DNA of 64,000 bases from assembly GCF_947489035.1 (NCBI RefSeq), contig NZ_CANLCI010000008.1, positions 1 to 64,000 on the forward strand, in the 5' to 3' direction. Shown piece by piece: positions 19,207 to 28,353 of this stretch. This DNA comes from an uncultured Ferrimonas sp. (GTDB taxonomy: Bacteria; Pseudomonadota; Gammaproteobacteria; Enterobacterales; Shewanellaceae). The translations under genes and the position numbers were made by a program. The stretch's first letter is position 1, and each line of letters starts with the position of its first letter. The notes under the pieces are model-generated. The model was given only the letters and a program-made list of their open reading frames with translations. It searched no databases and was not told where the DNA came from.

Positions 19207-19400
19207 GGTGATCCAAGGGCAATAATGCGGATGGGAATTATTACCCTTTGTCGAACGCAATGCCAGTCGCAACCGCACAAGCTGTGATGGGGCGGCATTT
19301 TGTGGCGGATCGGCATCGCACCGTGCAGGCTGGCCTTGGGTGGTAAGGGGTGAATTGCGTTGGTACAGCGGGTGTTGTGAACGGCGACAGCAGCAAGAAT

Positions 19401-19425
19401 AAGGGGCAGCCAGTGGCTGCCCCTT
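19401..19425. terminator. Terminator between purC and the EAL gene
   Basis: AAGGGGCAGCC (19401-19411) / GGCTGCCCCTT (19415-19425), an 11-bp perfect stem with a 3-base loop. Confidence 0.75.
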
Positions 19426-19452
19426 TGGGATCCTCAGGCTGAATCGTGTGGC

Positions 19453-20556
19453 TTAGTCGATTAAGCCAAAGTCACGACTGAGGATCTCAATGATCTCGGC
19501 CTTAGGGTTGGCGCTGATGTGCACCGGCTGACCGGTGATCTTCGCGGCGATGTCGGTGTAGGTTTTCGATACGGCCATCAACACTTCGGTTGGCAAGGCG
19601 TTATCGCGAGCCAGCGCTTGGCGCTCATCCATCCGATCCTTGTTTAACAGAATGTCTGGATCGGGGAAGTGATTCAGCAGCAGCTGGCGGAACCCTTCTT
19701 TTGATTGCTCGATCACCTGACCATCACGGTACGCTGGGCCATCCCAAATGCGGGAGGAATCCGGCGTGCCCACTTCGTCCATGTAGATCAGCTTGTCGTT
19801 GCCCGCGGCATCGGTGACGTAGCCAAACTCAAACTTGGTATCCACAAACACCTGATCCAGTTGCGCCAGCGCCTCGGAGATCAGATCAAAGCCCTCTTTC
19901 AACAGCACTTCGTAGCGATCGACATCCGCTGGTGAGTGGAAGTTAAAGGCTTCGTAGTTGTCGTCGATGTTGGCGCGGGTGATGTTAACGTCATCCACCG
20001 CTGGCACACCGGGAATGCCTTCCAAAATGCCTTTGGTGGATGGGGTGATCAGCAGCTCGGGCAGTTTTTGATCTTTGTTCAAGCCCTCTGGCAATTCGAT
20101 GCCGCAGAAATCGCGCTCGCCTTTGCTGTAGGCGCGCCACATCGAACCGGTAATGTACTGGCGGCAGATCGCTTCGATCATTACTGGCTTGGCTTTTTGC
20201 ACAATCCACACCAGTGGATGGGGGATATCCAAAATGTGGCTGTCGGCCAAACCGTTTTGTTTAAACAGCTTGAACCAGTGGTTAGAGATGGCATTCAGCG
20301 CCGCCCCTTTGCCCGGTACGCCGGCCATGCCACCTTGGCCTTGCCAGATGCAATCAAAGGCGGAGATCCGATCGGAGATCACCATGATCGCCAGCGGCGC
20401 ATCGGCGGCGACATCGTAGCCTTTCTGTTTGATTAAGCGGGCGCTGTCTGCGGCAGTCAGCCAATAAACACTGCGAACTTTACCGGAGTGAACCGGTGCG
20501 TCGGTGCGGATAGGAAGATCGTTATTAACGGCCAATACCTGGTCGGCAAGACTCAT
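19453..20556 (-). CDS. purC: Phosphoribosylaminoimidazole-succinocarboxamide synthase (long form)
   Basis: 367 residues from the ATG at 20556 (AGGACAG ribosome site). It joins aspartate to CAIR using ATP in purine synthesis. Motifs: [10 protein letters not shown] near the N-terminus, [29 protein letters not shown] and the signature [14 protein letters not shown]. The 367-residue form differs from the roughly 237-residue E. coli PurC and is the type seen in Shewanella-like bacteria. It is monocistronic. Confidence 0.95.
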   Translation of the reverse strand: MSLADQVLAVNNDLPIRTDAPVHSGKVRSVYWLTAADSARLIKQKGYDVAADAPLAIMVISDRISAFDCIWQGQGGMAGVPGKGAALNAISNHWFKLFKQNGLADSHILDIPHPLVWIVQKAKPVMIEAICRQYITGSMWRAYSKGERDFCGIELPEGLNKDQKLPELLITPSTKGILEGIPGVPAVDDVNITRANIDDNYEAFNFHSPADVDRYEVLLKEGFDLISEALAQLDQVFVDTKFEFGYVTDAAGNDKLIYMDEVGTPDSSRIWDGPAYRDGQVIEQSKEGFRQLLLNHFPDPDILLNKDRMDERQALARDNALPTEVLMAVSKTYTDIAAKITGQPVHISANPKAEIIEILSRDFGLID

Positions 20557-20750
20557 AATCACTGTCCTGTGTAGTCGTTGTAGGGTAGGCCGATACAGGG
20601 GGCTAATTATTGATTTAGCTTTAATTTGTTGCGGCTTTGGCGGCAAAAATGCCAGCCTGGCTGCGGGGCTGTATCGACGGGGCGATGATAACAGAACCGA
20701 TACAATTGCGGGCAAAAAAGCTGCGGTTTCACTTTTTTGTTTATGGAACT

Positions 20751-20774
20751 AAAAAGCCCAGCGTCGGCTGGGCT
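20751..20774 (-). terminator. Terminator of the acyl-CoA synthetase gene
   Basis: Stem GCCCAGC / GCTGGGC around GTCG; on the minus strand it runs into TTTTT (the AAAAA at 20751-20755). Confidence 0.7.
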
Positions 20775-20791
20775 GGTTGCATCGGCCAGGA

Positions 20792-22597
20792 TCAGTGTTG
20801 CCGCTGATACATGGCGTTAATGTCGTCGGCAAACACCTCGTTAATCACGCGCCGGCGCAGTTTTAACGTGGGCGTTAACTCGCCCCGATCGATGCTAAAG
20901 GGGCGATCCAGCAAGGTGAACTGCTTCACCTTTTCGTAGCGTGCCAGCTCAGATTGGCTGGCGGCGATGCGTTGCGCCATCAGCTGCACCACCTGCGGCA
21001 ATGCGATCAGCTCGGCGTTGTTGCCAAAGCGGAGCCCTTGCTGTTTGGCCCACGCCCCCAACGCCCGATGATCCGGTACGATCAAAGCGGCGACAAAGTT
21101 ACGGCCGTCGGCGTTAATGGCGATCTGCTCGATTAAGGGCTCCCGCGCCACCATCCCTTCGACCCGCTGTGGCGCAATGTATTTGCCGTTAGAGGTTTTC
21201 ATCAACTCTTTGATGCGATCGGTAATGTGCAGGTGGCCCTCTTTATCGAGGTAGCCAGCGTCGCCGGTTTTCAGCCAGCCATTTTCAAAGGCTGCGGCGG
21301 TGTCTTGTGGGCGGTTGTAGTAGCCGGGCATGATGGTCGCGCCTTTGACGAGGATCTCATCGTTGGCACCAATGCGTACCTGCAGATCCGGCAAAGGCAA
21401 GCCAACCCCGCTGGTGCGCCGATCGTGGCTGCGGTGGCAGGTTACGGTGGCGCTGGTTTCGGTGGCGCCGTAGCCGCTGATCAAAGCGATGCCGATGTAC
21501 TGAAAGAACTGATTTACCTGTTCATCTAAACGGGCTCCGCCAACAGACATCAACTGCAGCTGGCCCCCCAGTACGTTGCGCAGTTTTTGTAAGATCAGCT
21601 TATCGGCCAGCGCGTGCAGCAGCCGAGGCAAGAGGGCACGGCGGCGGCCTGCCATTTCGGCGTTAAATTGGCGTCGACCTTGATGCAGACTCCAAGCAAA
21701 CAATAGGCGCTTATGCAGTGGTGCTGTTGCCACCTTGCTGGTGATGGCGCTGTGGATCTTTTCAAACAGTCGCGGCACCGCACACATCACCTGAGGCTGC
21801 ACGTCGGTTAACGCCTGTTGCACCTGAGTGGGATCGCTTAGGTACGCCACTCGGCCACCACAGCACAGCACGTAAAGGCTCCAGCTGCGTTCATAAACAT
21901 GGGACAGTGGCAGAAAGCTCAGCGACAAGGTGTTCTCTTCCACGGGCACCGCAATATGGTGCTGCTGTACCACCGCCGCCATGTTGCCTTGGCTGAGCAT
22001 GACGCCTTTAGGCTCGCCGGTGGTGCCAGAGGTGTAGATCAGGGTGAATAGATCGTCCAGCGCAATGCTGTTTAAGCGGGCAACGAGTTGTCGCCGGTGT
22101 GGGCTTGGATCGGTTTGCAGCAGAGCACCGAGTGCTTGCGGCGCAATGGCACCGGGCAGGGCGGTAATGTTGCTTGCCATGGTGATGATGCCACGCAAAT
22201 GAGGGCACGCGTTGCTAAGGCTGTTGGCGGTGTTGTATTGCTGCTGATCGCCGACAAACAGTAACTTCACCTCGGCATCATTCAGGATGTATTGGATCTG
22301 CTCTTGGCTGCTGGTGGCGTAAATTGGCACGCTGACGGCGCGTATGGCCAAACAGGCCAGATCGGCAATCAGCCATTCGATGCTGTTGTGAGACAAAATG
22401 GCGATTTTGTCTTGGGGCGCACAGCCTTGCCCTAACAGCGCCGCCGCTAAGGCCTCCACTTTCGCCAGCAGTTGCTTCCACGTTAGGCTGCGCCACTGCC
22501 CATCTTGTTGAAAGCGCACCGCTTCGCGTCCGGCATGCTGTTGACCAGCACTGCGGATCTGCTTAGCGAGTAGAAAAGGGGAGAGTGGCAACGGCAT
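20792..22597 (-). CDS. Long-chain fatty-acid-CoA ligase, FAA1-type AMP-forming
   Basis: 601 residues. ANL superfamily motifs: LFTLIYTSGTTGEPKGVMLS (P-loop-like A3), SFLPLSHVYER, GYGATETSATV (A5), LKTGDAGYLDKEGHLHITDR (A7/A8) and the hinge region KTSNGKYIAPQRVE. The size and the LPLSHVYERS motif fit the FAA1/COG1022 group rather than E. coli FadD. It activates fatty acids to acyl-CoA. It is divergently transcribed from the dusA promoter. Confidence 0.9.
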   Translation of the reverse strand: MPLPLSPFLLAKQIRSAGQQHAGREAVRFQQDGQWRSLTWKQLLAKVEALAAALLGQGCAPQDKIAILSHNSIEWLIADLACLAIRAVSVPIYATSSQEQIQYILNDAEVKLLFVGDQQQYNTANSLSNACPHLRGIITMASNITALPGAIAPQALGALLQTDPSPHRRQLVARLNSIALDDLFTLIYTSGTTGEPKGVMLSQGNMAAVVQQHHIAVPVEENTLSLSFLPLSHVYERSWSLYVLCCGGRVAYLSDPTQVQQALTDVQPQVMCAVPRLFEKIHSAITSKVATAPLHKRLLFAWSLHQGRRQFNAEMAGRRRALLPRLLHALADKLILQKLRNVLGGQLQLMSVGGARLDEQVNQFFQYIGIALISGYGATETSATVTCHRSHDRRTSGVGLPLPDLQVRIGANDEILVKGATIMPGYYNRPQDTAAAFENGWLKTGDAGYLDKEGHLHITDRIKELMKTSNGKYIAPQRVEGMVAREPLIEQIAINADGRNFVAALIVPDHRALGAWAKQQGLRFGNNAELIALPQVVQLMAQRIAASQSELARYEKVKQFTLLDRPFSIDRGELTPTLKLRRRVINEVFADDINAMYQRQH

Positions 22598-22908
22598 GAG
22601 AAATTCTTAACTCGGGGGGATAAACCTAGGCTATTGAATAATGCTCGGGTTGCCTATTTTCGTGGCCGCGAGAGTCGCGGTGGATCACAGTTTCTCTTGG
22701 TGGTCAGACCTGATGACGGAGCCGCTGCTGATCGGGCATTGCGCCAAGCCGTTACGGCGACCGCCGCCAGTGCGAAAAGCTGAAAAACAGCGCATTCAGT
22801 ATCTTGCGATACTTGGCCGCCGCGGGTGCGGCAACCGGGGTGTTTTCTATTTTGCCCTTGGCCAGTGGGCGGGTATAATCGCGCCTCATTTTTTAACTGT
22901 GAACCGCC
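22598..22908. promoter_or_regulatory. Divergent intergenic region with the native dusA promoter
   Basis: No gene is credible here. The region holds a good sigma-70 promoter pointing right: TTGCCC at 22852-22857 and TATAAT at 22874-22879 with a 16-bp spacer, 30 bp before the dusA start at 22909. The island insertion has separated this promoter from the dusA body. Confidence 0.75.
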
Positions 22909-22965
22909 ATGACCTACGCTGCTTCTCGTTTTTCCGTTGCGCCGATGCTGGATTGGACGAACTAA
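22909..22965 (+). pseudogene. dusA 5' remnant left by island integration
   Basis: ATG at 22909 reads [17 protein letters not shown], then Asn and stop (TAA 22963-22965). The first 17 residues match the start of the intact dusA at 43678 except Ala5 for Ser5. Identity with the chromosomal gene ends at the attachment core, after which island sequence supplies the stop. It would be translated from the native promoter as an 18-residue peptide. Confidence 0.9.
22942..22958 (+). repeat. Left attachment site core
   Basis: CCGATGCTGGATTGGAC, identical to 43711-43727, encodes PMLDWT of DusA. It is the longest perfect match shared by the two ends, and the flanking bases differ on both sides. Such repeats inside dusA are typical of elements with dusA-targeting integrases. 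Confidence 0.85.
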
Positions 22966-23155
22966 TAAAATAAAACGTTATAAATTAGTCGTTTATGGTT
23001 GGCCGCCCTTGCTTTGGGTGCAATTGGGTGCAAGCTTGTGTGCGAATGTGCTAGTGGACTAGGGCTGGATTCGGTTTTGTCATTGCAACAAGTGAACTTT
23101 CTGCTCATAATCACGTCTAACAAAATGTCTAATTTTTTGTCTTGTTGGAAAGCTT

Positions 23156-24028
23156 GTGGCTACTAAATATTCAAACCCCCCAGTCATTTATACGGTAGCG
23201 AAATTGATTTATGCTGATTCAATCGGTAGCTACAGTGATGAAAAGTATAAAAAACTACTCGCTTCGCTAACGTCAGTTGGCTTCGACTCCTATAGCCTCA
23301 GTAAAGTTATGGGAATTCAGTTCAAGCAATCTGACAATCAGTTTTCTGCAACTCCTGCTAATGCAGAGAGGGTTGGCTACTTTTCGCCAAACAGGAAGCG
23401 ATGCGCCTTAATCGATGAAAATACAATTGAACTCAGACTGTCAGAATATGACAACCACACAAGATTCTTAGATGAGTTCAAGGTCTTGCTTGATACATGT
23501 CAAAAGAATGAAGTCGCATTAGGTAACAAGTTGAGAGAAGTGGAGCTTCATTACGTTGACTTGTTTGTTCCTGAAGACTGCAAGTTAAATGATATGTTTT
23601 CTTCTGTGTCACTACCTGTGGGGCAGTTTTACAGCGCAGGTGATGATGCAATAAAAATTGGTGCGACTAATTTCACTCGCATTTTAGCAAAAGGAACTGA
23701 AAAAGTTTCGGTTAGCCTTGAGCAAGTATTTTCGTCCGATCCAAAGAGGCGAAAGTATTTGCCTGACTCATTAGTAGAGCCCGATGAAAAGTTAGGCATG
23801 CCATTAGATGTGTCAAGATTATTTAAAAGTCAAGGACAAGTTGAATATGCTATCGTTCATACAGCTTGTGGCGCATTGCTTGAATCAAGCAAGCTAAATA
23901 CAGAAGAGATTAGAGAAAAGCTTGAGCATCTGTATAGAGAAAGCAGGAAAACATTTGACCATATGATTGAACCTAATATTTGTGGTCATGTATGGCAAGA
24001 ACTTGATATTAAGGTGGAGGTAGAATAA
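23156..24028 (+). CDS. TIGR04255-family-like protein
   Basis: 290 residues with a GTG start at 23156; no strong ribosome site is visible. The N-terminus YSNPPVIYTVAKLIY resembles the YxNPPIxEVVxxIxF start of the sporadically distributed TIGR04255 family, whose function is unknown. A later segment, HYVDLFVPEDCKLND, fits the family pattern of a central ligand-binding-like half. The stop codon touches the ATG of the helix-turn-helix gene, so the two are coupled. It is probably the first gene of a three-gene cassette. The family assignment is from memory of the motif and moderately sure. Confidence 0.6.
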   Translation: MATKYSNPPVIYTVAKLIYADSIGSYSDEKYKKLLASLTSVGFDSYSLSKVMGIQFKQSDNQFSATPANAERVGYFSPNRKRCALIDENTIELRLSEYDNHTRFLDEFKVLLDTCQKNEVALGNKLREVELHYVDLFVPEDCKLNDMFSSVSLPVGQFYSAGDDAIKIGATNFTRILAKGTEKVSVSLEQVFSSDPKRRKYLPDSLVEPDEKLGMPLDVSRLFKSQGQVEYAIVHTACGALLESSKLNTEEIREKLEHLYRESRKTFDHMIEPNICGHVWQELDIKVEVE

Positions 24029-24634
24029 ATGGATTATATTGAAAGTCACTTCGATGTTTCAGCTTATTCATCTCCACCTGAGGTGGTTCGTTATACTGAT
24101 TCACAGTCTCGCTTTTTGCCTATAAGGGTAACAAGTGACGGATACCAATATGACATACTGATATCTGGCAAGTTTAATAATTCCATGCTTCTTGTCGATG
24201 CAAGAGAAGTTGAGGATATCTATGACGATAAGAGTGAAGCAATCACAGTTAATGATTGTGTGGGTTTGTGTCAAAGGGTTCTGGGTTTAAAAATTAATGA
24301 AATAGCTAAACTAGCTGGAGTTTCTCGTGCCACATTGGATCTTCATCGTAAAGGTTCTAACGTGAAAGACATGGGACGATATCATATGCTATTCAGTTTT
24401 GCGACTAAGGTTGAAAAACTCTATGGGGAAACTATTAAGTTAGGTGTGCGAAACGTGCTTATTGAAAAGAGAACTCTAGCTCAGCATCTCGTTTTACTCT
24501 CTGAGGACTTGGATTCTGCTTTTTCCATTATTGATGAAGTGCATGAAAAAATAGGAAAAATTTCTATTGCCAAGACGAACAATGACCTTCAGAAAACCAA
24601 TGCCAGACTGTCTGGTATTGGCAGAATTGCCTAG
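24029..24634 (+). CDS. Helix-turn-helix protein of the TIGR04255-like cassette
   Basis: 201 residues. Residues about 80-110 (QRVLGLKINEIAKLAGVSRATLDLHRKG) form a helix-turn-helix like Xre/Cro or antitoxin DNA-binding domains. The N-terminal 70 residues are a beta-rich region without a known motif, and the C-terminus is helical (LSEDLDSAFSIIDEVHEKIG). The ATG directly follows the previous stop. A regulatory or antitoxin-like role is an inference. Confidence 0.6.
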   Translation: MDYIESHFDVSAYSSPPEVVRYTDSQSRFLPIRVTSDGYQYDILISGKFNNSMLLVDAREVEDIYDDKSEAITVNDCVGLCQRVLGLKINEIAKLAGVSRATLDLHRKGSNVKDMGRYHMLFSFATKVEKLYGETIKLGVRNVLIEKRTLAQHLVLLSEDLDSAFSIIDEVHEKIGKISIAKTNNDLQKTNARLSGIGRIA

Positions 24635-24651
24635 TCGTGGGGGGTGTCTAG

Positions 24652-25518
24652 GTGACTGGACTGATAGATCTTGGTGTGAGGCAGGGAATAGTTCTGGCTA
24701 TTTCCGAACAGGCACAGCCTGGTTCTGAGGAATTATCTAGAGTAGAAAAAATAATAAAACAAGGACGTTATGGCTTATTTCAAAACAAGGCGGTTAATCA
24801 GAAACATCTCTATGTGGTGTTGACTCAAGATTGCTCCATCTCCAGCGGGAAGTATATCGAGCTGGCACAGATGAAAGCTAAAGCGGTTGCAGACGAGTCA
24901 AGGGTAGAGCACCTTTTGTTAGGCAAAGATTATGGCAAACTTTTCCTAAAATATGATGGGTCGATATATGAAGTTGAAGAAAGCCTCTTGACAAAAATAA
25001 AAACAAGCGACCTTGTTGAACTTGTGTCTAGTGGCCTATTTAATGTGAACAATCAGTTAGATGTTAATGAAAAGAGAATAATAATAGACTGGCGATTACG
25101 CTCCTATCTCAGAGAGCCTTATCCTGACGGTTTTAATCGGTCACTTTTCCGATATTTAGAAGAGAATAGCTGGTTTACTGACTATCTCCATGAACACAGA
25201 GAGCATATTCATTCCCTAAGAATATATGTGTCGCCCGAAGACATAGAAAATGCAGAGTGTTATTGCTTTTCAATTACTGCGGTGCTTTATATTGGTGGTG
25301 AACAATATGAAAAAGACATCTCCGATAAATTGGAGACAATGATTAAGGGCATCTCACAATTTGACAACATCAAGTGTATGCAGGATGATAATTTTGAGTT
25401 CGATTCAGTTGAGCTTCCAGAATATATAACTCTGGCTTTTGCTGTGTCACTGGATGACTTCAGTTTTGCTAATGCTGATGTTATGAGAGAGTTTAACTTT
25501 CAATACTTGTGCTACTGA
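24652..25518 (+). CDS. Unknown protein, third gene of the cassette
   Basis: 288 residues with a GTG start at 24652 after a GGGGGGT ribosome site. I do not recognise a family with confidence. The segment LYVVLTQDCSISSGKYIELAQ resembles a motif (V-SQ-CDI) seen in unassigned proteins encoded beside TIGR04255 genes. No membrane helices, signal peptide or nuclease motif are apparent. The 17-bp gap from the preceding gene indicates one transcript. Confidence 0.5.
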   Translation: MTGLIDLGVRQGIVLAISEQAQPGSEELSRVEKIIKQGRYGLFQNKAVNQKHLYVVLTQDCSISSGKYIELAQMKAKAVADESRVEHLLLGKDYGKLFLKYDGSIYEVEESLLTKIKTSDLVELVSSGLFNVNNQLDVNEKRIIIDWRLRSYLREPYPDGFNRSLFRYLEENSWFTDYLHEHREHIHSLRIYVSPEDIENAECYCFSITAVLYIGGEQYEKDISDKLETMIKGISQFDNIKCMQDDNFEFDSVELPEYITLAFAVSLDDFSFANADVMREFNFQYLCY

Positions 25519-25631
25519 CGAAAGAGCCGAAAAACGGTTCATGTTAGCAAGAGGCATTTAAAATCTGAAGCTGACTCTTCGCTGCCTCAGCATTTTTAAG
25601 ACCTATCAAGCAAAGCATAAGCAAAAAGAAA

Positions 25632-25649
25632 GGGGAAGCAAGCTTCCCC
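25632..25649 (-). terminator. Terminator of the PrtN-like gene
   Basis: Perfect palindrome GGGGAAGC-aa-GCTTCCCC; on the minus strand it is followed by TTTCTTTTT. Confidence 0.8.
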
Positions 25650-25669
25650 AATCAGTGCAGCATCGTTCC

Positions 25670-25954
25670 TCAAGCAGCTTGGATCTTCCGCCACTCAATC
25701 CGTGCTTCGCTACACCGAGATTCAATGTAGTTCGCCAGATCTTGCAGGTGGACTTGGTACGGTGCTTTTTGGCTTTCGCCAAGCCGAACCACAGCAAAAG
25801 GCAGATCACAGCTCCTTGCTCGCCGTCTGGCGGTGTTGATGCTCATTCCGAGAACCTTATCGGCAATCTCATCGAGAGGTATCAACGTCCTCGCCCCATA
25901 CTCAGCCATCAAAAGGTACATCGTTTGAGGTGCTGCTGAGCTGACTTTAGCCAT
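25670..25954 (-). CDS. PrtN-like (pyocin activator family) regulator
   Basis: 94 residues from the ATG at 25954, with AGGAG 7 bases upstream. The pattern YLLMAEYGARTLIPLDEIADKVLGM, followed by SQKAPYQVHLQDLANYIESR, is that of the PyocinActivator/PrtN family of small DNA-binding activators (IP-v-DLA-YID motif). In Pseudomonas PrtN activates pyocin genes; on islands such proteins probably control element genes. It faces away from hsdM and towards the three-gene cassette. Confidence 0.75.
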   Translation of the reverse strand: MAKVSSAAPQTMYLLMAEYGARTLIPLDEIADKVLGMSINTARRRARSCDLPFAVVRLGESQKAPYQVHLQDLANYIESRCSEARIEWRKIQAA

Positions 25955-26316
25955 AAGGTCTCCTGTGGGTAGCTTGCTGTCGCTCTGTACACACATCACT
26001 TATCACTGGGACGCTCATCTCCCATTCCGAGCCAATTACGTACCAGTCGTCACAATTTTTGTGCTCATCGGTATGAGTCGCAACACTCGTCACCACGCCA
26101 TTAAATAACACATCCCCTTACTCTGTAAATGACTGAGTTAGCAGTTTGTTATGCCAAGCCTTCGGATTTTCCGTTTCAAAAACAATCATATTCTTGATCT
26201 TAGAAATTGGTGGTTGTTTTCTTTTGTGGGATTATGGGGCCAATTATCGTTGATTAAATTAGCCCAGTGACTTTGGGCGTTTTTGAAAGCTTTTGGGCTT
26301 TGCTCTAGGAACAACC
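25955..26316. promoter_or_regulatory. Divergent promoter region, prtN-like gene and hsd operon
   Basis: About 360 bp with no credible gene between the leftward PrtN-like gene and the rightward hsdM. It should contain both promoters. No unambiguous -35/-10 pair or operator was picked out by eye. Confidence 0.4.
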
Positions 26317-28353
26317 ATGACCGACAATTTTTCCTCTACCGCTGCGTTTATCTGGTCAGTTGCTGACCTGCTACGTGGCGATTTTAAGCAGAGCCAGTAT
26401 GGCCGCATCATCCTACCGTTTACCCTGCTGCGCCGCCTTGAGTGTGTGCTAGAAGCCACCAAGGGCGATGTACTGACCAAGTTCGACACCGTTAAGGCGA
26501 TGCCTGAAGAAGCGCAAGAGAAGGTACTGCTGCACACTGCTCAACGCTCGTTCTTCAATACCTCCAAGATGGATTTGAGCAAGTTGGGTGAAACCGCCGT
26601 TGCTCAGAACCTAGAAAGCTACGTGCAGTCGTTCAGTAAGAGTGCTCGTGAGATCTTCGAGCACTTCGATTTCTTTAACACCATCGATAAGCTGGAAGAA
26701 GCTGATCTGCTTTACAAGGTAGCCAAGCGTTTTGCCACAACCGATCTGCACCCTGAAACCATCGACAACTACCACATGGGTTTGGTGTTTGAAGAACTGA
26801 TCCGCCGCTTTGCGGAAAGCTCTAATGAAACGGCGGGTGAACACTTTACTCCTCGTGACATTGTGCGCCTGACCACCTCGTTAGTGTTCTGTGAAGATGA
26901 TGATCTGCTTACTCAATCTGGCTTGGTGCGCTCTATCTACGATCCAACCGCTGGGACGGGCGGTTTCCTCTCCTCTGGCATGGAGTACGTTCACGAGTTG
27001 AACCACAACGCTGAACTGTCTGCCTTTGGTCAAGAGCTAAATCCAGAGTCCTACGCCATCTGTAAAGCCGACATGCTAATCAAAGGGCAGAAGGTCGATA
27101 ACATCAAGCTGGGTAACACCCTGTCTAACGACCAACTGGCAACCGAGAAGTTTGATTACATGCTGTCTAACCCACCGTTTGGGGTGGATTGGAAGAAGGT
27201 GCAGAAGACCATCAATGATGAGCATCTACAAAAAGGCTTTGAAGGTCGCTTTGGCCCAGGTTTGCCACGGGTATCTGATGGTTCTTTGCTGTTCCTGATG
27301 CACTTGGTCAGTAAGATGCGTCAGCCTGTGCGCTCTAGCGCCCCGTCTACCCTGCAAAATGGCACACAAGAGGGCGGCTCTCGTATCGGTATCATCTTGA
27401 ACGGCTCACCGCTGTTTACAGGCGGTGCAGGCAGTGGTGAGAGTGAGATCCGCCGTTACATCCTCGAAGATGATCTGCTGGAAGCCATCATCGCTCTGCC
27501 GACCGATATGTTCTACAACACGGGCATTGCTACTTATGTGTGGATACTTAGCTCCAATAAGCCAGCGAACCGCAAAGGCAAGGTGCAGTTGATTAATGCT
27601 GCGGTGGATAACAAAGCCAACCCAGAAAACAACTTCTACGCTGCCATGCGTAAATCTCTCGGCTCAAAGCGTAAGTACCTGACCGAACAGAGCATCGAAA
27701 CCATCGTGCAAACCTTTGGTCGCTTTGAAGAGAACAGTAACGCCAAGATTTTCGATTATCAGGATTTCGGCTACCGTCGAATCACCGTAGAGCGGCCACT
27801 GAAGCTGGCGATTTATCCCAAAGATGAAGCCAAGATTGAAGCGCTGAAAGCGGAAAAAGCATGGGCGAAGATCGATCATGAACTGCAAGCCGCTATTCTG
27901 GATGCACTGTCTCGCTTTACTGAAGAAAAGATCCTAAGCCGCGACCAGTTCCAGTCTGAGCTGAAGACTCTACTGGGTGCATTTAAGGTATCGGCAGCAC
28001 AGTTTAAGTTGCTGTGCAAATGTTTAGGTGAGCAAGATGATGAAGCCGAGGTTTGTAAGACCAAAGGTAAGATCGAGCCAAACCCAGATCTGCGTGATAA
28101 TGAAAACGTGCCGCTGAAAGAGTCTGTTGAAGAGTACTTCGCTCGTGAAGTGTTGCCGCATGTGCCAGATGCATGGATTGACCAATCAAAGACCGATGAG
28201 CAAGACGGTCAGGTGGGCATTGTTGGTTACGAGATTCCATTCAACCGCCACTTCTACCAGTACCAGTCACCACGGAGCCTAGAAGCCATTGATGCTGATC
28301 TAGATGCGGTGAGTAGCGAAATCGTGAAGCTGCTGCAAGAGGTGCATTCGTGA
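26317..28353 (+). CDS. hsdM: Type I restriction-modification system methyltransferase subunit HsdM
   Basis: 678 residues from the ATG at 26317 (AGGA ribosome site). It transfers a methyl group to adenine N6. S-adenosylmethionine motif I is DPTAGTGG at about 209, and catalytic motif IV is NPPF at 285-288. An N-terminal HsdM_N helical domain is recognisable from [23 protein letters not shown]. The C-terminal 170 residues are a long helical tail. The stop overlaps the hsdS ATG (TGATG). Confidence 0.96.
   Translation: MTDNFSSTAAFIWSVADLLRGDFKQSQYGRIILPFTLLRRLECVLEATKGDVLTKFDTVKAMPEEAQEKVLLHTAQRSFFNTSKMDLSKLGETAVAQNLESYVQSFSKSAREIFEHFDFFNTIDKLEEADLLYKVAKRFATTDLHPETIDNYHMGLVFEELIRRFAESSNETAGEHFTPRDIVRLTTSLVFCEDDDLLTQSGLVRSIYDPTAGTGGFLSSGMEYVHELNHNAELSAFGQELNPESYAICKADMLIKGQKVDNIKLGNTLSNDQLATEKFDYMLSNPPFGVDWKKVQKTINDEHLQKGFEGRFGPGLPRVSDGSLLFLMHLVSKMRQPVRSSAPSTLQNGTQEGGSRIGIILNGSPLFTGGAGSGESEIRRYILEDDLLEAIIALPTDMFYNTGIATYVWILSSNKPANRKGKVQLINAAVDNKANPENNFYAAMRKSLGSKRKYLTEQSIETIVQTFGRFEENSNAKIFDYQDFGYRRITVERPLKLAIYPKDEAKIEALKAEKAWAKIDHELQAAILDALSRFTEEKILSRDQFQSELKTLLGAFKVSAAQFKLLCKCLGEQDDEAEVCKTKGKIEPNPDLRDNENVPLKESVEEYFAREVLPHVPDAWIDQSKTDEQDGQVGIVGYEIPFNRHFYQYQSPRSLEAIDADLDAVSSEIVKLLQEVHS

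Noticed and set aside
22641..22973. Open frame of 110 codons crossing the left end of the island
   Set aside because: It runs through the dusA promoter in a different frame from the dusA stub, has no ribosome site and no recognisable protein pattern.
25655..25939. Rightward open frame antisense to the PrtN-like gene
   Set aside because: It is a shadow of a gene with a strong ribosome site, a terminator and a family match on the opposite strand.
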